Source: Streptomyces sp. SAT1
GTDB lineage: Bacteria; Actinomycetota; Actinomycetes; Streptomycetales; Streptomycetaceae
Direction of reading: 5' to 3'
DNA length: 64,000 nucleotides
NCBI RefSeq assembly: GCF_001654495.1
Contig: NZ_CP015849.1
Coordinates: 186,001 to 250,000, forward strand
Part shown: piece by piece, positions 32,677 to 39,836 of the stretch
How the letters are laid out: every line of letters starts with the position of its first letter
Position numbering within the stretch: position 1 is the stretch's first letter
Notes under the pieces: generated by a model
What the model saw: only the letters and a program-made list of their open reading frames with translations
Told to the model about the DNA's origin: nothing
The model's database searches: none
Translations under genes and position numbers: made by a program

Positions 32677-33969
32677 ATGACCCCGACCGCCCCGCTCGTG
32701 TCCGAGGCCGTACGCGAGCCGCTGGCCCTGGCCGACGTCGACCTCACCGACCTCGACAACTTCACCGACGGCGTGACCCCCTGGCGCATGTTCCACACCC
32801 TGCGCCACGAGGACCCCGTCCACTGGCAGCCCGAGGAATCCCCCAACTCCGGCTTCTGGGCGGTGACCCGGCACGCCGACATCGCCCGCGTCGACCGCGA
32901 CGCCGAGACGTTCACCTCCACGCGGTTCGTCAATCTGGAGGAGGTCGACGACGACCAGATCGCCCGGCGCGCCTCCCTGCTGGAACTGGACGGAGTCCGC
33001 CACCGCGCCCTGCGCCGCCTGCTCCAGCGGCAGTTCGGCGCGGGCGTCATCGACAGCTACGCCGACTTCCTGCGCGGCCTGACCGCCACCACCCTGGACG
33101 CGGCGCTGGCCAAGGGCTCCTTCGACTTCGTGAAGGAGGTCTCCGCCGACTTCCCCATCAACGTCCTCGCCCGCCTCCTGGACGTGCCGCCCGAGGACAA
33201 CCAGCGGCTCATCGACTGGGGCAACCGCATCATCGGCAACACCGACCCCGACTACGCCGACGTGCTCCTGCACAGCGCGGAGAGCGAGCGGTACCGCGAT
33301 CTGCCCTTCCGCTCCCCCGCCTCGCTGGAGGTCTTCGCCTACGGGCGCGAACTGGCCCGGCGGCGGCGCGGCGGCACCGGCACGGACCTGGTCTCGCGGC
33401 TCGTCAACGAGACCCCGCGCGACGGGGTGCCGCTCTCCCCGCAGGACTTCGACAACTACTTCCTGCTGCTGGTCGTCGCCGGCAACGAGACGACCCGGCA
33501 CACCATCACCCACGCGATGCTGGCCCTCCTCCAGCACCCGGAGCAGTTGGCCCGCCTCCAGGAGGACCCCTCCCTGATCCCCGGCGCGGTCGAGGAGTTC
33601 CTGCGCTGGGCCTCCCCCGTCTACCACTTCCGCCGCACCGCCACCCGCGACATCGAACTCGGCGGCCGGCACATCAAGGAGGGCGACAAGGTCGTCATGT
33701 GGTTCGCCTCCGGCAACCGCGACGAGGAGGTCTTTCCCGACCCGTACGGCTTCGACGTCACCCGCCGCGACAACGACCACGTCACCTTCGGCAAGGGCAG
33801 CCCCCATCTGTGCCTGGGCAATCTGCTCGCCCGCACCGAGATCCGCATCCTGTTCGAGGAACTGGTCCCCCGCCTGTCGGGCATCCGCCTGACCGGCGAC
33901 GTCCCCCGGGTCCGCTCCAACTTCGTCAACGGCGTCAAGAGACTGCCGGTGGAGGTGACGCTCGCCTGA
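32677..33969 (+). CDS. Cytochrome P450
   Basis: A 430-residue bacterial class I P450. The I-helix oxygen-activation motif is VVAGNETTRHTITH (about residue 268), the ExxR motif is EEFLRW, and the heme-binding loop is FGKGSPHLCLGN with the axial Cys near residue 378. The extra residue before His (GSPHLC) is like the CYP124/CYP125 type loop. The ATG follows GAGGAGG. With the ferredoxin and reductase encoded divergently, a complete electron chain is present. It may hydroxylate, N-dealkylate or O-demethylate the aromatic amine or its gamma-glutamyl form; this is inference. Confidence 0.92.
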   Translation: MTPTAPLVSEAVREPLALADVDLTDLDNFTDGVTPWRMFHTLRHEDPVHWQPEESPNSGFWAVTRHADIARVDRDAETFTSTRFVNLEEVDDDQIARRASLLELDGVRHRALRRLLQRQFGAGVIDSYADFLRGLTATTLDAALAKGSFDFVKEVSADFPINVLARLLDVPPEDNQRLIDWGNRIIGNTDPDYADVLLHSAESERYRDLPFRSPASLEVFAYGRELARRRRGGTGTDLVSRLVNETPRDGVPLSPQDFDNYFLLLVVAGNETTRHTITHAMLALLQHPEQLARLQEDPSLIPGAVEEFLRWASPVYHFRRTATRDIELGGRHIKEGDKVVMWFASGNRDEEVFPDPYGFDVTRRDNDHVTFGKGSPHLCLGNLLARTEIRILFEELVPRLSGIRLTGDVPRVRSNFVNGVKRLPVEVTLA

Positions 33970-34525
33970 GGGACACGAGCCGCCTCTCCTTTGGGGGGCC
34001 GCACGCCCGCGCGGGGCGGCTCAGGCCGGGGCGGGCGCCGGGCGAGGTGGTGCGGGCAGCGGACGCAGACGGCGACGGAATCGGAGCGGCGAGCAGGACC
34101 ATCGCGCTGCCGAGCAGCAGCGCCTGATGGTAGCCGTGCCTGAGCAGCGGGGCGGCGAGGAGGGGGCGATGATCTCCGGCGCTGTATCCGGTGGTCAGCA
34201 GGGCCACCGCCCGCGACACCCGGAGGTGGGCCCCGACGGCCAGGGCGATCGTACTGACGCCCATGAACGTGGCACCGGACAGCACCGCGGACACGAGTGC
34301 CGGTCCCGCGCCGCCGACCAGCGCCGACAGGGCGATACCGACGGCCTGGAGGCCCACCACCAACCAGGCTCCCCCGCCGAGCCGGCCGCCGACGCCCTGC
34401 TGGATCGCGGCGACCAGGAAGGTGTTGGCGATGCTGTAGCCGATGCCCTCGAAGGTGCAGCCGGCGAGCAGCGCCGGGAACCAGCGGTGGGCGCGGCCCA
34501 CGCTCACCAAGCAGCCCGGCAGCAT
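33935..34525 (-). pseudogene. C-terminal remnant of a YbfB/YjiJ-type MFS transporter
   Basis: About 150 residues match the second half of a YbfB/YjiJ-family MFS transporter (AHRWFPALLAGCTFEGIGYSIANTFLVAAI, then APLLRHGYHQALLLGS). The first half is missing. In frame, the sequence meets a TAG exactly at the inverted end of the mobile element (34556). Near 34165-34185 the expected GYSxGQIxGP reads GYSAGDHRP, as if two small deletions shifted and then restored the frame. The C-terminal 50 residues look like read-through and overlap the P450 gene by 35 bp. It is not expected to make a working pump. Confidence 0.7.
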
Positions 34526-34647
34526 GTCGGTGAGCGCGTGTGACCGCCTCGCCGGCTAGGAGCATGGGTCAGTAACGGGCTTGGCTTCCGCCGAGGCTGG
34601 AGCGTGGGGGTCTCGACTGTGCCTTGGGCTGGCCTAGGCTGCCGGTC

Positions 34648-35223
34648 ATGAATCGAGCTATGTCCAGCGGTGTGACCACTGAGCCAGTCATCCTTGACAC
34701 CATGGAGCTGACTTCCGATCCGGAGCTGGAGGTCCGGTTTGCCGAGTCGGCCCACCGGATCCTGGCGGACCTGGTCAGTGGAGGTGCCGCGCTGGGCTGG
34801 GTCGAACCACCCTCGCGGGATGAGGTGGCGGAACTTCTCGGCCACGTCGTCTCTGCGGTGCAGGCCGGGGATGCGGCCCTGCGGGCCGCTTACCTCGACC
34901 GTCGGCTTGTCGGCTTGGGGTACTGGCTCCGCTACGCCCGCCCGACCCATCGGCCACACGCCGATCTTGAGAAGATCGCGGTAGATGCTGCTGCCCATGG
35001 TCGTGGTGTCGGCCGGGCGCTGACCGCTGCCTTGATCGCTGACGCCCGGGAGACGGGTATCGAGGTCCTCACCCTGGACGCCCGTGGCGACAACACCAAC
35101 GCCCTGCACCTCTATCGGTCGCTGGGCTTCACCGAATACGGCCGTCTGCCCGACTTCGTCGCCGTCGGCGAACACCGCTACGACAAGGTCTTCTACATGC
35201 TGGACTTCCGCCAACAAGGCTGA
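34648..35223 (+). CDS. GNAT-family N-acetyltransferase
   Basis: A 191-residue GNAT acetyltransferase. The acetyl-CoA-binding motif A is HADLEKIAVDAAAHGRGVGRALTAALIADARETG (R/QxxGxG as HGRGVGRA), followed by VLTLDARGDNTNALHLYRSLGFTEYGRLPDF. There is no ribosome-binding site before the ATG at 34648. A -10-like TAGGCT (34635-34640) lies 7 bp before it, so the message may be leaderless. An in-frame TTG at 34624 is less likely. The gene lies inside the inverted-repeat element as a passenger. The substrate is unknown; a small molecule or antibiotic amine is possible. Confidence 0.82.
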   Translation: MNRAMSSGVTTEPVILDTMELTSDPELEVRFAESAHRILADLVSGGAALGWVEPPSRDEVAELLGHVVSAVQAGDAALRAAYLDRRLVGLGYWLRYARPTHRPHADLEKIAVDAAAHGRGVGRALTAALIADARETGIEVLTLDARGDNTNALHLYRSLGFTEYGRLPDFVAVGEHRYDKVFYMLDFRQQG

Positions 35224-35287
35224 CCACGATCACGCACGAGGGCCCGGCGGCGCCCCGCTGGCGCTTCGCGATCTTTCACGCGAGATG

Positions 35288-35304
35288 ACCACGATATACG
35301 TGGT
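35288..35304. repeat. Inverted repeat ACCACG-ATATA-CGTGGT
   Basis: A perfect inverted repeat with 6-bp arms lies between the GNAT gene and the transposase remnant. Its AT-rich centre stands out in this GC-rich context. It may be part of the promoter or an internal end of the old insertion sequence. Confidence 0.45.
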
Positions 35305-35322
35305 GGGGATGGACTGTTCGAG

Positions 35323-35938
35323 GTGAGGCGGCCTCCATCGCTGGACGACTGGCTGCCCGAGGACCACCTCGCCCGGTTCGTCGCCGACCTGGTCGACGAG
35401 GTACAACGCCCAGGCGGTCGCGGACGAGAAGCACCAGGTCATCACCGCCGCCGACGTGACGACCAACCCCTCGGACACGCTGAACCACACCACCATGCTC
35501 GACCGGTCGGCCCGGAACACCGGCCGCCACCCCAAGCAGGCGCTGGTCGACGCCGGCTACTGCTCCGAGGCCAGTCTCGACGCCGCAAGGGAGCGCCAAC
35601 TGGTCTGCGACACCGACACGTTCATGGCCACCGGACGCCTGGCCCACGACGAGCAGGTCCCACCCACACCGCGCGGACGGATACCAGCGAACGCCACGCT
35701 GAAGGAGCGGATGGCCCGCAAGCTGCGGACCAAGCCCGGCAAGGCCGCCCACAGCCGCCGCAAAGCCATCGTCGAACCTGTCTTCGGCCAGATCATGACC
35801 TGCCAGAACGGCCGCCAGCTCCTCCTGCGCGGCGAAGACGGCGCTCGCGGCGAGTGGAGCCTGCTGGCCGCCTGCCACAACCTCCGCAAGATCTTCCGAC
35901 ACGCCGGAACCGCCGGACTCGCCGCCATGGCCGGCTGA
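35323..35938 (+). pseudogene. IS1182-family transposase with internal deletion and frame change
   Basis: The first 26 or so residues (RRPPSLDDWLPEDHLARFVADLVDEV) are the N-terminus of IS1182-type transposases. From about 35402 the homologous protein continues in another frame (YNAQAVADEKHQVITAADVTTN ...) and runs through KAIVEPVFGQIMTCQNG to the stop at 35938. The middle of the transposase, including part of the DDE catalytic core, is missing, and the join changes the frame. The protein cannot be active. Confidence 0.82.
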
Positions 35939-36100
35939 TCAGCCGGGCCCCGGACCCGTCACGGTCCGACCAGGCCGCACACCTGATGGGCAGAACCCCA
36001 TCCCGGCCTCACAGGCGCCGACTGGACGACCGCGACTGATCCCACCGCTCACGGCCACCCGACCAGTTGCCTGTTACTGACCCACGCTCCTAGATACTCA

Positions 36101-36718
36101 TCACGTACCACTGCCTTCGCGATGAGCCGTGCAGGTACAGGTGGCGGCCTCGCCCGACGGGCTGTGCGTACCGCTTGAGGGGGGCGCCGTTGGGACACCG
36201 GCGGGTGGCCGGTAACCCCGCTCGTGGTTGCCACCACTGTCCCAGCGCACCAGGCCGGCCGCGCTGATCGGGTCCACGTAGACACCTTCGTCGAAGCAGG
36301 CGCTCCACAGGTGATGGCGCCGGTCCGCCATCAGGTATTCGACGGCGATCCCCATGTCGAATCCATGACGCCGCCGACCGTCGGCACCATGGATCTGCGT
36401 GTTCTGGTCCGCCGTTGCACCGTAGCCGTGCAGGACGACCCGCCCGTGGGGCAGCGCGTCCAGGCGGACCACCTGCAGGGTGATGCCCTGCAAGGGCTGC
36501 TCCCGGACTGCTGAGCCACTGCTGATGACCAGAACCGCGTCGTACGAGCTGGTGCGCGGTACGGGGGAAGTCCAGCCGTACCGGCTCGTGCGGACCTCCG
36601 CGTCGGGGCAGATCAGCCAGAGGGCCCGGCCCCAGGCGTCCACCGTGGTCGCCAGCACCTTCTCGTGGTCGTACTGCCGAGGCAACAGTGCGTACGGACG
36701 CAGTGCCACCTTCCTCAA
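36101..36718 (-). pseudogene. Hypothetical protein truncated by the mobile element
   Basis: Up to 205 residues. The N-terminus looks normal: a TTG start with GAGGTGA upstream, then YDHEKVLATTVDAWGRALWLICPDAE, a segment VVLHGYGA, and SACFDEGVYVDPISAAGLVRWD, which recalls a family of roughly 300-residue Streptomyces proteins with propeller-like repeats. After about residue 165 the homology seems to stop and the sequence becomes low-complexity; the stop lies 8 bp from the element end. I infer loss of the C-terminal part by the insertion. The function of the family is unknown to me. Confidence 0.5.
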
Positions 36719-36893
36719 GAAATCACCTCACGGGCGAACGAACATGTCCCGTCCATGATCGCATTCCGCCGGCTCCGCCGGCCGGCCTCCGGCCGGCCGG
36801 ATGCGGGGGTTCCGTCCCGTGAATCGCGGACCGCCGGGAGCTGTGGAAGCATGGGCCGGGGAACACCCGCGCGTGCCTCATCAGGAGGTCTGC

Positions 36894-36971
36894 ATGTCCT
36901 CGAAGCGTCGCCGGAAGAAGAAGGCCCGCCGCAAGCACCAGGCGAACCACGGGCGGCGGCCTCAGTGCTGA
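36894..36971 (+). CDS. 50S ribosomal protein bL37-like (25 aa)
   Basis: A 25-residue, highly basic product (MSSKRRRKKKARRKHQANHG..., ending RRPQC). It fits the actinobacterial ribosomal protein bL37 pattern of basic residues followed by ANHGKRP. A near-perfect AGGAGG lies 5 bp before the ATG. bL37 binds the large ribosomal subunit in mycobacteria. It is a free-standing gene here, between the truncated gene and the thiopeptide precursor, and ends in a strong shared terminator. The final Cys and the Arg for Lys in ANHGRRP are variations. It may be the main copy or a paralogue. Confidence 0.72.
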   Translation: MSSKRRRKKKARRKHQANHGRRPQC

Positions 36972-37040
36972 GTGCCTGACGGCGCCCGGTACCCGCACGG
37001 TCGCACCGTACTCACGGCGCATCCTCCCAGGGTGCGCCGT

Positions 37041-37084
37041 GGCGGCGTGTGCCGGGCGGGGCGCCCCGCCCGGCACACGCCGCC
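37041..37084. terminator. 22-bp perfect inverted repeat between bL37 and precursor genes
   Basis: GGCGGCGTGTGCCGGGCGGGGC (37041-37062) is followed directly by its perfect complement (37063-37084). The position between the convergent bL37 and precursor genes fits a bidirectional terminator. It may also protect the 3' end of the short precursor mRNA, which ends 8 bp away. Confidence 0.85.
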
Positions 37085-37091
37085 GGCCGGC

Positions 37092-37283
37092 TCAGGAACA
37101 GCTGCAGTTGCAGCAGTTCGGCGGCGGGGCACAGCAGAAGGACGCGCTCACTTCGGTCATGCCGTGACCCGCCGTCAGCGACTGGCTGTGCTCGTCCTCG
37201 GCCAGCGAGCCGAGGTCGAGGTCCAGCGCGAGGTCGGCGACCGCGTCAGCGAGCGAGGGCGTGCCATTGCTGAACTCGTTCAT
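37092..37283 (-). CDS. Thiopeptide precursor peptide
   Basis: A 63-residue RiPP precursor. The leader (residues 1-47) is acidic and hydrophobic (LADAVADLALDLDLGSL) and ends with GHGMTEVSA, a type of ending common in thiopeptide leaders. The predicted core is SFCCAPPPNCCNCSCS (residues 48-63): six Cys for thiazoles, and Ser at core positions 1, 14 and 16. The CSC trio at core 13-15 resembles the second pyridine-forming Ser with flanking Cys in known thiopeptides; position 2 is Phe, not Cys, as in lactazole-like cores where it is aromatic. ATG with AAGGAGGG upstream. It is divergent from the biosynthetic operon. The exact leader cleavage site is inferred. Confidence 0.9.
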   Translation of the reverse strand: MNEFSNGTPSLADAVADLALDLDLGSLAEDEHSQSLTAGHGMTEVSASFCCAPPPNCCNCSCS

Positions 37284-37343
37284 CAGAACCCTCCTTCCCG
37301 ATTTGACATGCCGTCAACAATGTGTTGGCGACAACGAGTTGGG

Positions 37344-37377
37344 ACACTAGCGTGGCGGTCTCCCCTTGTGAAGGGGA
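37344..37377 (-). promoter_or_regulatory. Precursor promoter and overlapping inverted repeat
   Basis: On the - strand TTCACA (37367-37372) and TAGTGT (37344-37349) are 17 bp apart, giving a leader of about 54 nt before the precursor ATG. The -35 box lies inside the inverted repeat TCCCCTT-GTG-AAGGGGA (37361-37377). A weaker + strand promoter for the biosynthetic operon (TGGACT 37378-37383, 17 bp, TAGTGT 37401-37406) begins right beside it. The repeat could control both directions. Confidence 0.6.
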
Positions 37378-37497
37378 TGGACTAGACCATTTGAATCGGT
37401 TAGTGTCGGCCGCCGAGAGGCCACGCATCACGGCTTCCGCCGGCGGCTGCGCGCCCGCGGAAGCACATTCCCGCAGCGGCTCCCGATGGAGGTGGCG

Positions 37498-38496
37498 ATG
37501 AGGCCGAGACTGCTTCCCGACACACATCTGCTGCCCTCCGACCGAGGTGTGGTGATCAGCGGGCCCCGGCACACCGCCGCCTTCGCGCTGCCGGGCATGT
37601 ATCCCTGGCTGGAGCGGCTGCGGCCGTTCCTGGACGGCCGCAGCAGCCTGGACCAGCTCACCGCCGGACTCGCGCCGCAGGCCGCCCGGCATGTCCGCAC
37701 ACTGGTGGACCTGCTGGTCAGGGAGGGTTTCGCACGGGATGCCGCACGGGATCTGCCGCACGGACTGAGTCCGCAGATCCGGGCACGGCACGCCGCGCTG
37801 ATCGACTTCGTCGCGGCGCGCGCCGACTCGCCCGAGCACCGCTTCGAACGGTACCGCGACTGCGCCCCCGTGGTGGTCGGTGCGGGGCGGCTGGCGGGCG
37901 CGCTGGTTCTCGCCCTGATCGCCTCGGGTGTGGCCCGCATACGCGTGCACATCGACGAGGCCACGGACGACATGGCCCGGCTGCGGGAATGCGTCGCGCT
38001 GCTCGGCGAGGAGGGCTACTGCTTCCGTCACGAGGAGCTGGACGGCCCCCTTGACCGACTCCCGCCCGACACAGGGGTGTTACTGCTCGGTTCCGATGTG
38101 TTCACCCCCGATTCCATGGCACGGGCCCACACACTCGCGGAACGTGCCGGGGTGCGCTACGGGCAGGCGGTGGGCCGAGGCGACCACGTCGTGATCAGCA
38201 CCGTGAGCGATCCCCGCAGTTCGCCGGAGTCACCGGCCCCCGCCGACTCGCCCGACGGCGGCGGCCGGTCCGCGCGGGAGCCCGCAAGCGCCCTGGGCAA
38301 CGCACGGGCGCGGAAGCCGAGTTCCTACCTCCGCGGCCCGGTCGCCGCGCTCGCCGCCGACCAGCTCTGCCTGCACCTGCTGTACCGGACGGCGGGGCTG
38401 GACGGCCCGGACGGCGACGGCCGCCCCTCACCGGTCGCCGAGCCGGTGGCACTGGACCTGCGCACCGGCCGCTTCGTCGGCGCGGACGCGGCGTGA
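37498..38496 (+). CDS. Thiopeptide F protein 1 (RRE/ocin-ThiF-like)
   Basis: A 332-residue protein of the TOMM F (ocin-ThiF-like) type. The first 85 residues have the RRE-like winged region: LLPDTHLLPSDRGVVISGPRHTAAFALPGMYPWLERLRPFLDGRSSLDQLTAGL and VRTLVDLLVREGF, which closely parallels the start of the protein at 46657. An E1-like Rossmann part follows (CAPVVVGAGRLAGALVLALIASGVARIRVHIDEA). It should bind the precursor leader and present it to a modifying enzyme. The ATG at 37498 is preferred over 37486 because GGAGGTGG lies directly upstream. It is the first gene of the eight-gene operon and overlaps the next by 4 bp. Confidence 0.78.
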   Translation: MRPRLLPDTHLLPSDRGVVISGPRHTAAFALPGMYPWLERLRPFLDGRSSLDQLTAGLAPQAARHVRTLVDLLVREGFARDAARDLPHGLSPQIRARHAALIDFVAARADSPEHRFERYRDCAPVVVGAGRLAGALVLALIASGVARIRVHIDEATDDMARLRECVALLGEEGYCFRHEELDGPLDRLPPDTGVLLLGSDVFTPDSMARAHTLAERAGVRYGQAVGRGDHVVISTVSDPRSSPESPAPADSPDGGGRSAREPASALGNARARKPSSYLRGPVAALAADQLCLHLLYRTAGLDGPDGDGRPSPVAEPVALDLRTGRFVGADAA

Positions 38497-39836
38497 CCGG
38501 CACAGCGAGCACGGCGCGCCCGGCCGAGGTGACGGCGTCCGACAGTCCGTTCCCCATGGCTCTCTGGTCCGAGGCGGTCTGCTCCCGCCGCGCGATCCCG
38601 GACACGCTCGCGTCCGGCGCCCCGGCCCCGGGCACGACCGACCCCGACCAGGACCCGCTCCCCGCCGGGCCCCGCCTGCCACTGGCGCCGCCACCGCTGC
38701 GGCTCCCGCCCGCCCCCGGTTCCCCGGCCGGCCTCGCCGACCCTGCCGTCCTCGCCGCGCTGCTGCACTACTCCTACGGCCTGCTCCAGCACGATCCGAC
38801 CCCGGGCGGCCGTCCGCTGCACCGCGCGGTGGCCTCCGCCCGCTGCCGCTACCCGAGCGAACTGACCCTGGTCACCCCCGAGGCGGCGTACCGCTTCGAT
38901 GCCCTTCATCACCAACTCGTCGGCCTCGACGGCTCCTCGGCAGCCCGGCGGCCGCCCGCCCCGGGCTCGTCGGCGTTCCTGGTGATCACCAGCCGCTTCG
39001 CCCGCACCGCGCGCCTCTACGGCGACTACGCGCCGCGCCTGTGCGCCCAGGAGGCGGGGATGCTGCTGGGCGCGGTGCACCTGGTGGCCGCCGCACTCGG
39101 CCTGCGCGCCCGGCCCGGCGCGGACCTGGGGACCCTGCTCGGGCTGTGCGCGGACTGGCTGCCGGGCACTGGCGAACACCCGATGGCTTATGTGGAGTTG
39201 GGCTCCGAGTCGCGCTCCGTCGGCGGCCCGGCCACGCCGAGGACAGACGGACCGGCCTGGTTACCGCCCGACCTGGCCTCGGTGCTGCGTGCCCGCCACT
39301 CCGGTGCCGCGATCTTCGACCCGGACCCGGTGCCCGCCCCGGCCCAGTTGCTCCCCGACCTCGGCGCCGCCCTCGCCGACGCGCCGTTCGACGACTTCTC
39401 CTGCCATCTGCTGGTCGGCCGGGTCACCGGCACCGAGCCGGGGCACCATGTGCACAACGGCGGACGGACCCGCCTGGTGTACGACGGCGACCCGCTCCCG
39501 CTGCTGGAGCAGATCGGGCAGACCGAGGGCCGGGTGTCGGTGAACTTCCGCGCCACCGCCTGCACGGCCTACATCGCCGTCCGGCGCGGCGAGGCGGTGG
39601 CGAAGTACGGCGCGGACGCGTTCCGCAGGCTGCATCTGACCGCGGGGGCGGTGGCCCACCGCATCTGTGTCGTCGCCGCCCGGCACGGGCTCTGCGCCCG
39701 GGTGCACAACGGCTACGACGCCGCCCGCGCCGCACACCTGCTGGGCCTGTCCCCGGACGAGGAGACGGTCCTCTTCCAGGTGGCCCTCGGCACGGCGCGG
39801 CCCAGCGCCTCCTTCCGGGTCCCGGTGGTCTTCTGA
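38493..39836 (+). CDS. SagB-like FMN-dependent dehydrogenase 1
   Basis: A 447-residue protein with features of the SagB/ThcOx nitroreductase family: VLAALLHYSYGLLQHDP, the flavin-site arginine/serine region VASARCRYPSELTLVT (standing for the usual RxxPSgGa.YP), a second domain with RVSVNFRATACTAYIAV and the C-terminal region VPVVF. Such enzymes oxidise azolines to azoles with FMN. The order of motifs is less canonical than in the second copy at 45237-46598. GTG start in a GTGA overlap with the F protein. It may serve oxidation of a different residue type, or be structural. Confidence 0.72.
   Translation: MTGTASTARPAEVTASDSPFPMALWSEAVCSRRAIPDTLASGAPAPGTTDPDQDPLPAGPRLPLAPPPLRLPPAPGSPAGLADPAVLAALLHYSYGLLQHDPTPGGRPLHRAVASARCRYPSELTLVTPEAAYRFDALHHQLVGLDGSSAARRPPAPGSSAFLVITSRFARTARLYGDYAPRLCAQEAGMLLGAVHLVAAALGLRARPGADLGTLLGLCADWLPGTGEHPMAYVELGSESRSVGGPATPRTDGPAWLPPDLASVLRARHSGAAIFDPDPVPAPAQLLPDLGAALADAPFDDFSCHLLVGRVTGTEPGHHVHNGGRTRLVYDGDPLPLLEQIGQTEGRVSVNFRATACTAYIAVRRGEAVAKYGADAFRRLHLTAGAVAHRICVVAARHGLCARVHNGYDAARAAHLLGLSPDEETVLFQVALGTARPSASFRVPVVF

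Larger units (their letters stand above)
34556..36093. mobile_element. 1.54-kb element with 25-bp inverted ends, GNAT cargo and dead transposase
   Basis: The left end (34556-34580) begins CTAGGAGCATGGGTCAGTAA; the right end (36069-36093) is its inverted complement with 23 of 25 matches. Both ends carry CTAG on the outside, which may be a 4-bp target duplication or part of the ends. Inside are a GNAT gene and a deleted IS1182-type transposase. Outside, both neighbours are truncated toward the element: an MFS gene on the left and an uncharacterised gene on the right. It therefore probably marks an insertion with a deletion of flanking DNA. The element cannot move by itself. Confidence 0.72.

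Noticed and set aside
36771..36804. GC-rich repeats CCGGCCGG considered as a terminator
   Set aside because: They lie upstream of both flanking genes (divergent ends), so no transcript is expected to end there; simple GC repeats are common in this genome.
36723..37076. Candidate - strand ORF covering the bL37 gene
   Set aside because: It runs through the 22-bp terminator hairpin, has no ribosome-binding site and no recognisable motif; the + strand bL37 has a near-perfect AGGAGG.
38195..39179. Possible - strand genes opposite the first dehydrogenase
   Set aside because: Low-complexity translations without motifs, while the + strand frame shows nitroreductase features and GTGA coupling.
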